Below are positions 21,183 to 62,495 of a DNA stretch of 64,000 nt, piece by piece. The DNA is taken from positions 3,882,453-3,946,452 of the forward strand of contig NC_044008.1 of assembly GCF_900496995.4 (NCBI RefSeq), given 5' to 3'. This stretch comes from Aquila chrysaetos chrysaetos. Its lineage: Eukaryota; Chordata; Aves; Accipitriformes; Accipitridae. The position numbers were made by a program, and so were the translations under genes. The notes under the pieces are model-generated. The model was not told where the DNA came from, ran no database searches, and saw nothing but the letters and a program-made list of their open reading frames with translations. Positions within the stretch are counted from its first letter, which is position 1, and every line of letters starts with the position of its first letter.

Positions 21183-24100
21183 TGTAAATAGGATGGGAGA
21201 GGGACCACAACTCCCAACTGCAAACTGGCACCTGGCAGTTAAAGCTAGAAAAATCCTCTGGCCCACGCGGTTTAGTCATCACTCTGCCCTCCCCGACATG
21301 AAACGCCCAGGTATTGAGCAGAAAAAGCTGGAACAGCCTGTTCCTTTTTAATCCAGTTTCCATCCTCTCCCCATAAACTGCTGGCTGAAGCGCACAAGAG
21401 CCCTGCATTGTGCCATAGGCAAACGAACACATCCAGACCCAGCTGGATGGGAGGGATGCAGCAGTGCGAAGCGATGCTCAGTCCCGCACCACCCGCAGCT
21501 GCGCCACAAAGGGCTGCAGGACAGATCCTGCACCCGGCTGGAGATCATGAGAGGCACAGCAGCTTCTTGTATTGATGCAAAAGGGAGGGAGAGGAAAAGG
21601 GAATTGCTATTCCTTGAGTTCATCCCTCCTAGGAGGAGTGTAATAAGACTGAGAGCAATGCCTGGTCGCTAGCCCAGGCACGAGGTTGGGGCTTTCGTGG
21701 TGCAGGAGCCCAGCTCCAGCGCAGACCAGCGCTGTCGCTGCATTTCCCTACAGAAGCGTTGATTGCCTTCCAGTAATTATGCAGCAGCATCTCACGGCCC
21801 ACATCCATCCTCTCCTGAGACCGTGGGTTACGTGCACCGTGATGGTTTGTGATTTTTGTGGTCACGTTTTCCTGCGTGAGCAGCAGAAGTGATAAAAGAG
21901 CAACAGAAGCACGAGCCAGGTAGCTTGGTGGTATTCGGGGTTTTCCCATCGGTACAGCCCTTGGTGTTTCCTCTGCACGAGGTTTATAAGCTCAGTCCAC
22001 ATTCAAGCTCTTCTTCAAAAGCCAGTAAAGTAACAGCAAAAAAACCTTTCAGCACAGCAGCAAAGCTGGGACTGACCTTTGTCCTGCAGCCCTTGGTCTC
22101 TTGTCCAGGTCTCCCTTTGCCGTAAGTCTTTAGAGGGGAAAAGAAAAATATGCAGGAGCAGAAAGCGGCTGGACTGAGGCCATCTCTGGTTTTCCACTCC
22201 GATCACAGCTCCCAAATGGCTCTAAAAGGATGGGGAGAGTTTCACACCTTTGCTCTGGCTTCGGTGAAGCAGTTCAGCCCCGGCAGAGGCAGGGATCAGA
22301 GTGGGGCTCCATCCTCCACCACACGGGAAAGAGAGGAGAGGACCAGAACGACACTTGGGCAAGTGCATCTCCCAAACACGTGAGGACGGAGGCGGTCCCA
22401 AGCCCTCTGCAAGCCAGAGGAGCTGCAGATGGAAGAGCAATGCCTAAGCACGGCCCTTCTCCCCTGCTTGCCATAAACCGTGCATTCACCAACGCACGAT
22501 GGGGTGATTTCCTTCGGGCTCCGCCACCAAGTCAACACGATGGGGATCCGCTCCCATGGCTGCCCTGAACAAGGGGAAAAGCGGAGCCAAGCAATGGAAA
22601 GCTTGGAGAAACCCAGGTCGAGTCAGTCCTTGGAAGTACTTACAAAGGAGAGGGTTGGGGTGGTCTGCTCGGCCCCAGGACAGAAGCTGGCAGAAGATAC
22701 GTCTCCTCAAAGGAATTGGATCTTCTCCCTTCTCTCCTGCACCAAAGGGCAGACTTTCAAGTGTTCAAACTTATATATTTTTGTATGTAAATATGCCTGC
22801 TATTCATTAGCAACATATTCAGCACACTTCACTTACCTGTGCACTGCACTATGGGGAAATAATTTTGGAGGGAATTAAGAAAAAAAAAAAAAAAAAAAAG
22901 TAAAATCTAAAGGCCAATCTGGTAAGGGATCAAAATTCGACACGAAGCAGGAAAACACCTCCCGCCCAGATAACCCCACACCATGGCTTTGTCCCCGCAC
23001 CAGCAGCATCAAGTTCAGCTCTTTAACATTGCAGCAAGGCTCAAAGACCCGGTCTTGGCATTTGCAATTGCTTTCGTGAGCACATTTGCTTCCCAGTTGC
23101 CCCGAGAGATGAGCGGCTGGTCGGTGACCTCGCGTTTCTGTCCTTTGCAGAAAATAAGTGCGGCAAAAACATGGGGCAGCAGCAAGGCTTTGGCCACAGG
23201 GGCTGGTGTTGCCGTAAGGATGCCCCTGGCAGAACATCTCCAGGCAGTCTGGTTTTGGCATGTGCCTAAAGATCCCCCTTCCCAGCAAAGAGATGCCAAA
23301 GTGCTTTAATGAATCAGGTCCAAAGACTTTCCAAGAGAATCCTACAAAAGCTTGAGATAAGCAACCTTAAATCTTTCCAAGCAGAGACCAGTGAAGATAT
23401 TAACTGCTCAGCAAGTGCTTATAGTGATTTATATTTGAATAGGAATTGTACATTTATTTATTTTTCCAGACACCATATTTTTAAACCACTAATATTTTAT
23501 AGTAGATTTTCCTTCCCCTATTTAAAGAACTATTTCCACGGAAAAAACAGTACGTTTTTTATGTTGAGAACATTCTTTTTGGAAAAAAAAAAAAAATCAG
23601 GTAGGAAATGCAGTGATGAGCATCTTTGGCCTTAATCCTTCCCTTTGTAGACTGTAGCCATAACTCTTAGACCAAAAATAACAAAACAAACAAAAAAAAT
23701 CTACCCAGGCATTCATTTCCTCCCTCCCTGCCCCTCTTCCCTTCCCCACGCTCCTCTTCTCTCCCCCAAAACAGCTTTAACATCCGACACGTTGTACAAA
23801 GAGATTACTGCTCTTACCTTTTGGTGAGAGTTTTACAAGCAGCTCAGATGGCCTTGCAAGAGACTTTTCTATTTTCAGATTCACAAGGAATGTGTAAATA
23901 TTTTAGGACCACTTATCTCCTGCTCACAGTGCCATGACCCAACTGATGAGGTTGATACTGTTACTGTTGCCTACAGAAGACATACAGAAGAACACATAAT
24001 CCATGAAGAACTTGCAGAAGGAGAACCTATTTCCCAAGGCGGCTACCCATTGAATCTTGCACATATACTAGAGCTCTTACGTACTGTATAGCAGCATCTC

Positions 24101-24211
24101 TCACGGGGACAGGAGTCTGATTTACACTGGAATTTACTGAGGAACTGGATTGTAGAGATTATTCTTGCATTTTCCTACAAATATATTTTGAAAGCATCAT
24201 GTATTTCTGTC

Positions 24212-24217
24212 AATAAA
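24212..24217 (+). promoter_or_regulatory. Distal PODXL polyadenylation signal
   Basis: AATAAA within tttctgtcaataaacattct, followed by a T-rich stretch (cttctttcttggctgag) that suits a downstream element. Sequence character changes after it. It is the best candidate for the main 3' end. Confidence 0.65.
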
Positions 24218-24235
24218 CATTCTTATGTAAAAGAC

Positions 24236-25240
24236 TTCTTTCTTGGCTGAGTGAAAATAGGTGGGAGGAACAGAGCTTGTGCTCAAGAGCCACAGCTACC
24301 CCTTAGTAGATGTTACAGCTGGCAATGGTCTGAGCTTATCTGGAAACCCAGCATCACAGGGTCTGCGTGGTCCTGCTAGCAAGACCCTGTGAAAACATTG
24401 GACGAGCAGGAACAAAACCAACCCAGACCTTCAGAGGTAGCCAGCCATAGAAGAACTTGTATTTTTCCCCATGCAGAAGGAAGTACGATAGTGGTGGAAA
24501 ATTTCTCTTAATTCAAAAACCAGAAAACTCAGAGGGGTGGGATGCTTAGTTGATGTGGGTGAGGGCAGCCCCACCACAGCCAGAGCGCCTGTTTGAACTA
24601 CTTTAGGCTCATGGAAGGAAGGGAGAGGGAGCTTGCCCTTATTCCTGCACGGCATCCTAACTCACTCCTAGCCTGCAACCCCTCCTCACACTTAGGTCAG
24701 GCTGTGGAGGGAGGGAATCAAACCTCATGCCCCCAAGCCAAAACACCCTAACGAAGGAGGGCCATCAAACGAGGGCAACAGCAGGGTGAGCAGCAGCATG
24801 AGCAGTTCATCATTTCCATTTGCCTTCAAGTGCCCCAAATAAAACATTTTGTTTCAGGTTAAGTTTCCACTTATGCAAAGGAAGAAAAAAAAAAAAAAAA
24901 AAAAAAAGGAATTTGGTTTGATTCAAATATTAAAAACCAGTGGTTTGCATCAGCCTATGTTCTAACTCCGTGTTCCTCCCCAATAAAAGTTCTTGCAACT
25001 GCTAAGCACATGCTGAATTTATGGGATACCAACCCAGCCCATCCCTGATTTGAAGGAACAGGATATTTTCTCAGCTGTTCTGCAGTGCAGAGGGACACGG
25101 CAGGCTCCTCCAGCAGGAATGGTGCCTGCCACACAGACACAACACACCACCAGATTCACAATTTCGGCACCACTACAAGACCTTCACAGACATTTTTCCA
25201 TTCTTAGAAGCAAGCAATGTTAGAACGAACAGATCTTAAA
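24236..25240. other. Spacer between the convergent PODXL and MKLN1 3' ends
   Basis: About 1 kb with no gene recognised. It contains a 23-base poly-A tract (24885-24907) and two more plus-strand AATAAA hexamers (24838-24843 and 24982-24987), either of which could extend PODXL transcripts further toward MKLN1. Confidence 0.6.
24885..24907. repeat. Poly-A tract, 23 bases
   Basis: An uninterrupted A run after ggaag. It could be a retroposon tail, but no element body is recognisable beside it. Confidence 0.85.
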
Positions 25241-25262
25241 CACCCTTGCTAGCATATACATT

Positions 25263-25268
25263 TTTATT
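25263..25268 (-). promoter_or_regulatory. Distal MKLN1 polyadenylation signal
   Basis: The plus-strand tttatt reads AATAAA on the minus strand, followed by aatgtatatgctag on that strand. It is the last good signal before the spacer that separates the gene from PODXL. Confidence 0.6.
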
Positions 25269-28200
25269 AAGAAAAAAAAAATGAACAAAATACATTCTCT
25301 CCTTATGTACATTACATACAACATAACTACATTTGTAGATATTCCTTGTATCACTCATTCATTTATGTACAGCATGGGGCTTACATATCAACCCAGAAAT
25401 TATCAAAGATGATTTATGCCAAGGAAGAAAATTAACACTCCAGGCTGAACAAAGATCATCCATTTATCTGTAAAGAAAAGGGCAGGATGGGGAATCACCA
25501 GAGTCCAGGAACAATGCCTGTAACCACCATGGGCTCAACATAGGACCAGTCAATATTTGACTTGCCTATTAAAACACGTGTGCAGTTCACAGCGTTCATC
25601 ACCCCACGGACACTCCTTTCCAGCCCAGGGCTGTCTGCACCTCTCAGTTCAGCTCTTCTGTGGTCAAGTGTCTGAGCCAACAACTGCAGGACAGACACCA
25701 AAGGGAATTCAGACCGACACCAGAGCCTGTGGGATTGCTGTAAAGATGCAAATGCTTCAAGTCGGATGCCAAAACAGAAAAAAGGGCCAAATTGTGGACA
25801 GGGGGTGGACACTCAAAACTCCAAGCACTACATAGGGGTAGCCAGCTTTTGGGGACCACACGAGGGTGTAGGAGGACAAGATAAACATTGAAGGTCCAGA
25901 CAAACAAACCATCACATGGTATAGCACTACAGTAAGAGTAGAGGCAACAGCTCAAAGAAACAGCTTGAAAAAGCACCCCTAACCAGGTGATGGTGTCCAG
26001 CCAGCCAGCTTATCGGTGTTAAACCCCAAGCTACCCAGATCCTGTCTACGCTATCAACTCATCTAAAAGAGAGGTTATTTCAGCAGTTTCAAAGTACAAT
26101 GTTCAAAGGGAAAACATTTACCGAGGCTCAATACTTCTAAAATGAGGCACGCTGCATCTCAGCATCTAAATGTACAAGATGCACATCACTACCAGCCCAC
26201 AAGGATGGGAAGGTCATCTCCCATTAACTGAGAACGAGCCAACGGGCTTTAATTTTCTGCTCCTGGGCAAAGTGGTCTGCAAGGTTCGGGGCCTCCGTGA
26301 CTCAAGACTCCCATAAACACAATTGTTTGTATAATTAAGCTCTTTCCCCTGGCCTACGATCTCCCCAGCATCCCCTCATTTCCTGCTGTGGAGGAGGGTA
26401 TGCTGGAAGACATAGCAGAAAATACAGCTTTAGTAAATAGTAACAGCGACTAATGACTAGGGGTTTGTTTTCTTTTCCACTACCCAGCACAGCAGCTTCT
26501 GAAGTGAAAAGCGTTTTGCACATCAAAACATCAACAGGAGGGAGAGAGGGGAGGAAGGATGGGAATGATGAGGGAGAGATGAAGGAAATATTCAGCCTCC
26601 ACTGCTAGTCTGCCTTCCGAATTACCACAGCAGACAAAAGGGGTAAAGGAGTCAGCGGCACAATAGTTATCTCCTCCATGGTTAGATACAAGGTAGATAA
26701 AACCCTTCTCCAGTATAAGAGTTCTCCGCAGTGCTTGGGGAAGGAAATCACGCTGTCATCTCTTGACTAGCATGTATTACTGCAGGGTAAGCAGAGGTAG
26801 AAGGATCATCTGCTGTTCAGACTGGAGCATTTGCAGTCAAGTCATTGACTTGCAACTAAGAAAGCACAGGTTGGTAACAACCATTTTCCCCTTTTAAGAG
26901 CTGAGGTTTCTTGTCAAAATCTCAAAAAAAAAAAAAGAAAATTAACTTTTCAGCCTCAAAGTGGCTTCTTCAATGAACAGACCCTGTTCACACGCTGCAG
27001 CACTTTTCTATTTAGTGAAACACAAAGTAATTGATTGAATCCCTTGGGCAGCTAGTTACAAAGTCAGGATATTTAAAGTGTATTTTCTCATCACTGGGGA
27101 GAAAAACCTGTCCATTGGTATTTGGGACATGGAGAAGACTGCAAGCACTGGAGCCACGATTGTGGTCTAGCCTCCCCACCAGCATATTAATTAAGAAGCT
27201 AATCTCCCTTAATGTCACTGGCAGCTTTCATCAGAAAGCTCTGAACATTTTTAGGTTTTAACAATCTCTTAAGATGGCCAGACCTGGTCTGATAGCTGGT
27301 TGTGCTGCACAACCTCCAGTATGTTTGAATAGTGTTAAGCCTAGCTGGCTTCCTTGCAATCGCTGCAGAGGGACTGGGGAGAAAAAAATTTTGTATTAGT
27401 CTCTCTGGTGTCTTTGGGGTGGAGAGGGCCAAAGCTCGAGATGAAGTTTCAGGACTAGAAGATCCTGGTATTGCATCACTTCGATTTGAAAAAGAGCCAG
27501 AGAATCCAGCTCACATGAAAAAATGGGCTCTAAACAGCAGACCTACTTGCTAGAAAAGTCTTCAAAGTCCTTCCACAAAAGACAGACCACATTTTAAACA
27601 CATACTCACATGAGCCACCACTACGTTATCCCAAGCCTATTTTTCTTCCCATTCTCTCTGGCCTGCTACACTGCAGAAATAAACCAAACACCCCAACTAC
27701 CAGCTGTTTGCCTCCACTGGTGAAAGATTTGGGATGATGAAAGCAAGTGCCAGAAACCTAGGACAACTTAAGGGTTGGTACCATCACCTTTTTCTTCTGT
27801 CAAACAGCTGTCGCACTCCTGGGGCCACGCAAAATAAACCCTGCTGAGACAGGAGGGAAGGCTTATCACAGTGCTGAACGTTGGGGTCACGGAGGGGCAC
27901 AAGTAAATAGGTGTATGCTGCAGTGTTACGCTGACAGCACACCGTGCTGCTGCTGGGAAATCGGCTCCCACGCTTCCCCATCCTTAACCCGGAGAAGGAA
28001 CAGCCCTTGGGGAGAACAACGTAAATCACGGGGATCCTCCCTGACTGTTTCAGAGGCAGCAGTAAGGAGTTTTGCAAAGGAAGCAACTAGAGTATGATGA
28101 TGTGACACGGATGTGACATGGAGAAACTGATGCCTCAATAACCACCACACAGCTCTAACCTTTAATTCTTCAGCAGATGCTCCATTAAACTTAGGGAAGA

Positions 28201-31200
28201 CAGAAAGCACAGCATTTTAATAGCAGTGAACAGTCACACAGGGAAAGAAAAAGTCAGAATAAATGGGGGAATACCCAAGGGACCGTGCTTTGACCATCAT
28301 GCTGAACAGCATATAAACTATGATAGATTTTCCTTTCAAATTGGTAGCAAACCCAAAAATCTAACCTGGTAGAGCCAGTTTTGAGCTATTCACTCACGCC
28401 ACCTCTCCCAGGAATGAACTGCGATGCCACACTAGAGCTGAACAGAGTCAACTGATTTCTGACAGGACTCAAATACTTACAGTCCCCAGGTCGTCAATAA
28501 AAGCTGTGCTGACTTACAGCTAACAGCTGGAAGCCAAGGAAACACGTACCTTTGCCTGCACCAAGTATAAATTAAGATTTCAGGGTACTGACAGCAGCTT
28601 AAGCAAGTCTGTGGCTGTAGATATTCAGAAGCAGAGCCCTGAATGTGGGTCACAGCAAGTATCTGGAGTTCATCGCTAACAAACCAGTTCAAGCATACGA
28701 AAGCAAAGGAGACAGCAGCAACATGTTTTGGATCTGTGCTTGGGGAAGATGCTGCCTTGCAGACCTCTACACCGAAGCCATACAGCTGGTGTTCTATACA
28801 ACCCACACAACCACTATCCTCTTCAGAGGTTTACGTATATAACCAAAGCATCCGTGGATAATCCAAAACTCCATCCAGTTCTTTGACCTCTGCCAGGAAC
28901 ACCAAAAGTATACCTGCTGGCATCAACTGTAACGTTTTCTTGTGGGACTCTCAAACGGCAATACGCAGGTCATTAACTGGCTTCCACTCTAAAACCACAT
29001 TTGGATCCATTGCCTACAGATAAAAGCATCTGGAATCAATTTATCCAAGCGCTGAGCCATGTATTATTATAATTGTTCCAGTACAGTAAACCTACTTTTT
29101 CCACTCCAACTTTTCATTATAATAGAGGCTTTCAGTAAAACAGGGATTTTGCCTATAAGTCATTAGCACAACTTGAATAATTTCCAGCACAACCTTTTCC
29201 ATGACAGGATATGATTAGGTCTACCCTACCCATAGGCATTTGGACATACACTAACAAGCTTCTGATAGTACATTTACATTTCAACCGTATTTACAGCTTA
29301 TATACTACTATCAATCTGTATCAAGAACAAGTCATATAGTTGTTCTTAAACTCTCCTTTCACAAAATAAGACCCATCTCGAAATGATCATGTGTACTTAT
29401 TAAAATTGGCCAAGCTCATTCAGAGTTTCTATAATCTTCCCCCTAATTAGAACAGCAATATTTTTTTTTTTTTTTAACTGGGCCCACCTCTGTTTCTGTA
29501 ATAACTACAGCTATAAAACAACACAAGCACTTCCAGAGACATACATGAATTGCTTTTACTGTCAGGACTTCACTTGACAATAGCCAAATAATCTTTAATT
29601 CTGAGCCAAACACAACTAAGAAGCTAAATTTCAAAGCATACACCAGGACTCAAGGTTTCACAAGACATTTTTCCACTTCTAAAAACAAAGGTACTGAATG
29701 GAAATGTATCTAATAATTTTTGCCATTTTTCCCAGAAGCAGCACAGCATTACATCAACAGAATTACTGCATGTACAGAAATGTAGGAGCATTCAAGTTTA
29801 AGGTTGCACAGAGCTAATTCATGCTAAAAGTTTCACTCGATAAGCTCTACAAAAGTATTTCCTTCTCAGTTCTGAAATACAGGAGGCAGCAAGAGAATTA
29901 ATAGTATTAATGTTACAGGTACCTGCCACCCTCCTGCATCTGAAACAAGCAGCACTAATGCTAACCTTTCTTACAATAAGAGCGACAAACAAGTTTCAAG
30001 TGTTTCTCAGAACACTGCTCTGAATTTATCACTTGTCTGCGGCACTCACAAGTGCAGGTTTGCACCGCAGGGTAAGATCAGCGTACAACTTTGTGACAAA
30101 GAAAACTCCCTTCTAAAAATTTGCACACATCAGGAATATGATTCAGAAAACGGCTGTTCCACAAAGCCCTATGGAAAAAACTCTCCCAGAGTCATTACTC
30201 TGCTTTGGAAGGAGTTGCTAGCCCCCGTACCTCTGCAAAGAGCCTGCCCTCCTGCCAATAGGTGGGTCCACTTAATTTGCTTAATGACTCCTCAACCATT
30301 AAATCTTCAGGCTAGTTTATTATAATCAGTGACCAAAAAGTTTCAGCAATTTAAGCCTGTCACCGCATCTTACTCCAGTACAATCCTCATAACGGGAAGT
30401 TTTAGTATGCTCTTCAGGAAAGTTTCCTAACCTCCCTCTAGTTGCCACTGCACAAGGCAAACACCTCAGCAAAGCCTTTCCAACTGGGTCTTCGAGGACT
30501 GATTTTCCAAAATGAAAGTATGATGTTGCTAATTGGTGTTCTAGTAGGAACTTCCAGCCTGAGCCCTGAGCCAGCGTGTACCTGTGTGTACACAGAGCCA
30601 TCCTGGGCAAACTGAACTGAATCCCAGACATTTATTTACACAACTGGATATGGCTACCTAAACTACACATACACGATGCTGTTCAGAGAAAGGGCAAACT
30701 AAACTTTTCAAAAACAAAGTTCTCCTTCCTCATTACACTTAGCAAAAGGAAGAGATGCTTAAGAATAAGTATGTCAAAAATGTTATCTTTAAAAGAGCCA
30801 GAAGAGAAAAGGTACAACTAATTTCAATAACCACTTTGCATCACCCTTCAGGTCTCCCCAGGATCAATATTAATTAAGAAGGTGGCTATAGTCTTCTCAT
30901 TCTTAACAACATCATCTAAGTAGGTCCTTCTGCCACCTACCACATAAAAACAAGTTGGGTCATGCTGCGATAGCAGTACTTGCTCGGAGAAGTCATTTTG
31001 GGAGAACTCTTAAGGACTTTTGCCTTTTGACTACTATGAGGGGTTGTATAAGACAAACATTAAGAAACTCACTTAATTCTGCTTAATCCAAGTGACCAGA
31101 AATCAAATCTGAAGGGCTTTATTTCTCTAGGAAAATGTGTCACTTGATAGGAACAACTTTGCATAAAGAATAATTTCACATTTTCCAAAGAGATGATCTG

Positions 31201-33216
31201 CTGAATAATATTGTAAGGGCAACTAGGCTGAAGGCCAGTGTCAGTGAAGAACCAAACTCATGGATCTCAAAAGGGTTTTTAAAAAAAAAAAAAGTTAAAT
31301 CAGGACTGAAGTCTTGAAGTCTGTATCAAGTTTATCCCACCCTGACTTCCTATAATTTTAAAAAACATACCAGAACCTTGTAACTTTGGCTTTAAAGACC
31401 CCAGTGATCATAAATGAGTCTCCCTGACAGGTAATGATGCTTTCTTTTGCAATACCTAATTTACAAGTTAACACATCATTTAGAGATAAACTACTGTAGT
31501 GCAAAGATTATGCAGTGCTAAATCCATATAAAAAGTCACCTTATAATATAAGGTAAAGGCAAATATAGTATGTTTGTCTTGTTTAAGCTAAAAAGCAGTC
31601 TTTGCTACAGCCTGCAAGCAAGAAGGCTGAGGTTCGAAGACTTCTCACATACAGCTTGTATATTTATAACACTGCATGCACTGGGCTATGAAACATTTTC
31701 AGGTGGCTGTTTTCAGATCAAGTCAGGGTTTTTTCTGTTTGTACTTCAGTATTTCTGTAATGACCACATCTAATGCTTTCCTGGAATATCACCAGTATCT
31801 TTAAAGATCTGCATGTACTTAAATTCAAACTCTCCCTGTAACTGCTTGTTAATAACTGGCTTATTTTGAAAGGAAATTCATACTTCAACGCTCAGAATTT
31901 TTAATTAGTTTTTAAATCAGGTAGTGTAGCATACACCAATGCAAAGAAATCATTTAATTTTGATTCCTAGCTTTAAGGACACAGTACCAGGAAAGACCCT
32001 TGGCAAAGCCACAAGAAACCTTCACTTTGGATTAACCTCTCTGGCCACAGGGTGCCTCTGCTGCTCAACAAATACTCCAAAGCTGAGCAAATGTTTCTGC
32101 TAGTTAATCACCAGCTGTAATCCATAAACTGTACTCGTGCGAGCTGAAATCGATCTGCTCAGGATAAAGGTAGGTCAATATTTGATCATCCTGAAGTGCT
32201 CTCATTAGCTGGGATTGTCAGTCCTGCAGAAGCAGTGTTCACCTCGTTCAGACAAATCATTCATTTATGCTATGCTACAAAAAACTGAGCCAGGCTGTCA
32301 GGCTTTGCATGCACCCCCGACGCAGACGACAATGAGTTTTGATCAAATTTCTATAACACAGACCAAGCCTGACACAATGCACTGCTCGGCACCAACGCCA
32401 TTCACAAAGCTTTTGGCATTCCTAAACTTCCACTGCCTGCTCACCGGGGCTCCTTGGTCTAGTTGTATCTCTTGGGTTCAGCGTCAACATAGCCATCGAA
32501 GGTGTACGCATAAAAGTTTACAAAGAGCTTGGCTGATTAGAAAACTGTCACAAAAAGCGATTAATCATCTGACTGAAGTTGGAGAGTACACAGGCAATGA
32601 GATCAAGCAATAAGGGAGCACAACAGCACTACAGGTTTAAGTACTAGAGGACTGCAACATTTTGGCTGGTTGCATTAGAAGTGCTCAATTCAACCTCAAT
32701 GGAAACAATGCCTCAGTTGGAATATTCCCCCAGTATAGCACTGCCAGCATCCACATTCGTACCTTATAATCTCCACTTTAACTAGTTAACAAAGCGTCAG
32801 CAAAGGTAGCACATTGTAAAGCCTAGTGGTGACGTAAAACTTTCCATGTCACTGGAAAAAAAAAAAAATGCAATGTTTCAAAGAAACAATTTAATCAGAT
32901 TTCATTTACTGCATTATGTACTGAGTGGATTCTTCCACAGACATCTGATTTGCCATCCACTAAAGTATACAATGTCTAAACAGTCTCAAGTTACAGGTTA
33001 CTTAAAAACACTATTTGTATAGTCCTCCCTGAAGACAAAGCAAAGCCCAGCCTCTAACATATTGTTCTTAAGTGACTGAACACTAGTATGAGATTTTGAA
33101 GTTATTTCTAACGTACCAGGACTACAAAAGTCGCACAAAGAACATGATAAAGAGGTAATACAATGCAATCAAAGCAAGCAGACACTCGAGCTCTGAAAAA
33201 GACACTTCACTAACTC

Positions 33217-33222
33217 TTTATT
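33217..33222 (-). promoter_or_regulatory. Candidate internal MKLN1 polyadenylation signal
   Basis: AATAAA on the minus strand, about 1.4 kb after the stop codon, followed on that strand by a GT- and T-rich stretch (33100-33200). It would give a short-UTR isoform. Confidence 0.4.
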
Positions 33223-34346
33223 TCAAGAGTCCAAATCACCTTTGCACACACAAGACTTCCATCAAGTTCAACAGGAGTCATGTAGCCACAGTGGGTGCAG
33301 CAATGATACCCTCCTGGCATGAACATTTCTGGACATAAAGCTTTGTAGTCTCATATAAATATTTACATCTGCCAGTTTGTACTGAATGCTCACTGACACC
33401 AAATGCGAAAAGTATCTAATGCTGGGTATGCGTAACCTTCATTCCACTTCATAGTGCAGCACCAAGCCCTTACCTTATTTATAAAGAAGGCTTTCAGCAA
33501 GGAAGAATATATTTTCTATACATATGCATGAGCTTGCTTTCAAAGAGATTTATGCTAAAAAGGCCTCCCTCACGTTCAGATCTAGGTCTAAAATGCATTT
33601 AAAAGTGAATGAGCTGCACTACATAGGAAGGAGACAAGCTGTTCGGAGCAATCCTCTTTACATTTACACATTGACAAACGCACACAGAAGCATAGGTGCA
33701 TGTAAACGAAGACAATCTGCTTCAGAAATCCTACACCCAACTGGGAGTAAGGTTGCAGAGGTTGGGTGTGCGTGTGGTGGAAGACCCAGTTCTGCTGGGC
33801 TCTGTGAGGACCTGCACAGTTTCCTACCAGAAATGCACAGCAGCGAAAACAGAACAATCCCTGAAAAGGGGCCTGTGCAGATTGGTGACCACACTCCTGT
33901 TTTCCAGTGATTTCTCTGAGGTTCCCACTTGCCTGTCAGGTTTAAGTGGAAGGCTCCAGAGAACAGAGGATAGGCATGTAGGCATTCAGGTTGAGATCAG
34001 GTATCAGATACAATTAGACACTACTGTCAGCCCGATTCTGGGACAAGGAGACAGCTAATTTGTAACATGTGCTCCCCTTCACATGACACACTGCGATTAC
34101 AAGACTCAAGACACATACATTACTATTACCTCAATGCGTGCCAGTGTCCTGCCACCAAGTTACTCAGCTGCTGAGGATGGAGTTGTAGGATAAAGCAATA
34201 CATCATGACTAGCTACAAATGAGCAAAGAACAACCTCCTCCCCCTTTCTCACAAAACCCAAAATAAAACCCATCATCTTTAATTCCAGACAACCCACAAA
34301 TCTCCATTTTCCCCTACAGGCAAAAACGATCACTTCATGATTGGGT

Positions 34347-34459
34347 TTTATTTTTTTTTATCTTTCCCCCCACCTTTTCATCTTACATTTGCTAACTCAA
34401 AATCCAAAGTCAGAAAAAATATATATATTTAGTCGGAAGTACGTCAGTTACATTTTATT
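34347..34459 (-). promoter_or_regulatory. Candidate proximal MKLN1 polyadenylation signals
   Basis: Two minus-strand AATAAA hexamers (34454-34459 and 34347-34352) lie 175-290 bases after the stop codon. Either could support a very short 3' UTR. Confidence 0.35.
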
Positions 34460-34632
34460 AACCTACTCCAAGGGAAAAGCTTCAGGGATTCACCATACAA
34501 GTATAAAACCCCTTTCAAACACCTAGGGGTTACTATATTACTTCATCCCAGCAGTCAATCAATGCAGTAAAAAAATTAAAATACTGAAAATGGATGCTTT
34601 TCCCCTCTTCCACATGTCCAGTGATTGCTCCA

Positions 34633-62495
<27,863 letters not shown>

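Larger units (their letters stand above)
20753..24235 (+). other. PODXL: PODXL 3' untranslated region
   Basis: It follows the TAG at 20752. A proximal end could form at the paired AATAAA motifs (21167, 21177), giving about 0.44 kb, and a distal end at AATAAA 24212-24217, giving about 3.5 kb. Three TGTAAATA Pumilio-type motifs occur at 21183-21190, 22786-22793 and 23893-23900. The segment from about 22770 is AT-rich and UTR-like, with a poly-A tract near 22880. The end is inferred from the signal, not from transcript data. Confidence 0.7.
25241..34632 (-). other. MKLN1: MKLN1 3' untranslated region (proposed, up to about 9.4 kb)
   Basis: Directly follows the MKLN1 stop. The most distal strong end signal is AATAAA on the minus strand at 25263-25268, in a T/A-rich context typical of a mature 3' end. 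Earlier signals occur at 34454-34459, 34347-34352 and 33217-33222, so shorter forms are likely. No protein-like ORF, intron or recognisable mobile element was found across it. UGUA(A/C)AUA motifs for Pumilio proteins lie at 33360-33367, 30633-30640, 29288-29295, 25364-25371 and 25304-25311. That the whole stretch belongs to one UTR is inference. Confidence 0.55.

Noticed and set aside
32215..32613. 132-codon plus-strand ORF in the MKLN1 3' UTR
   Set aside because: No recognisable family, and it lies antisense within the proposed UTR; consistent with a chance open frame.
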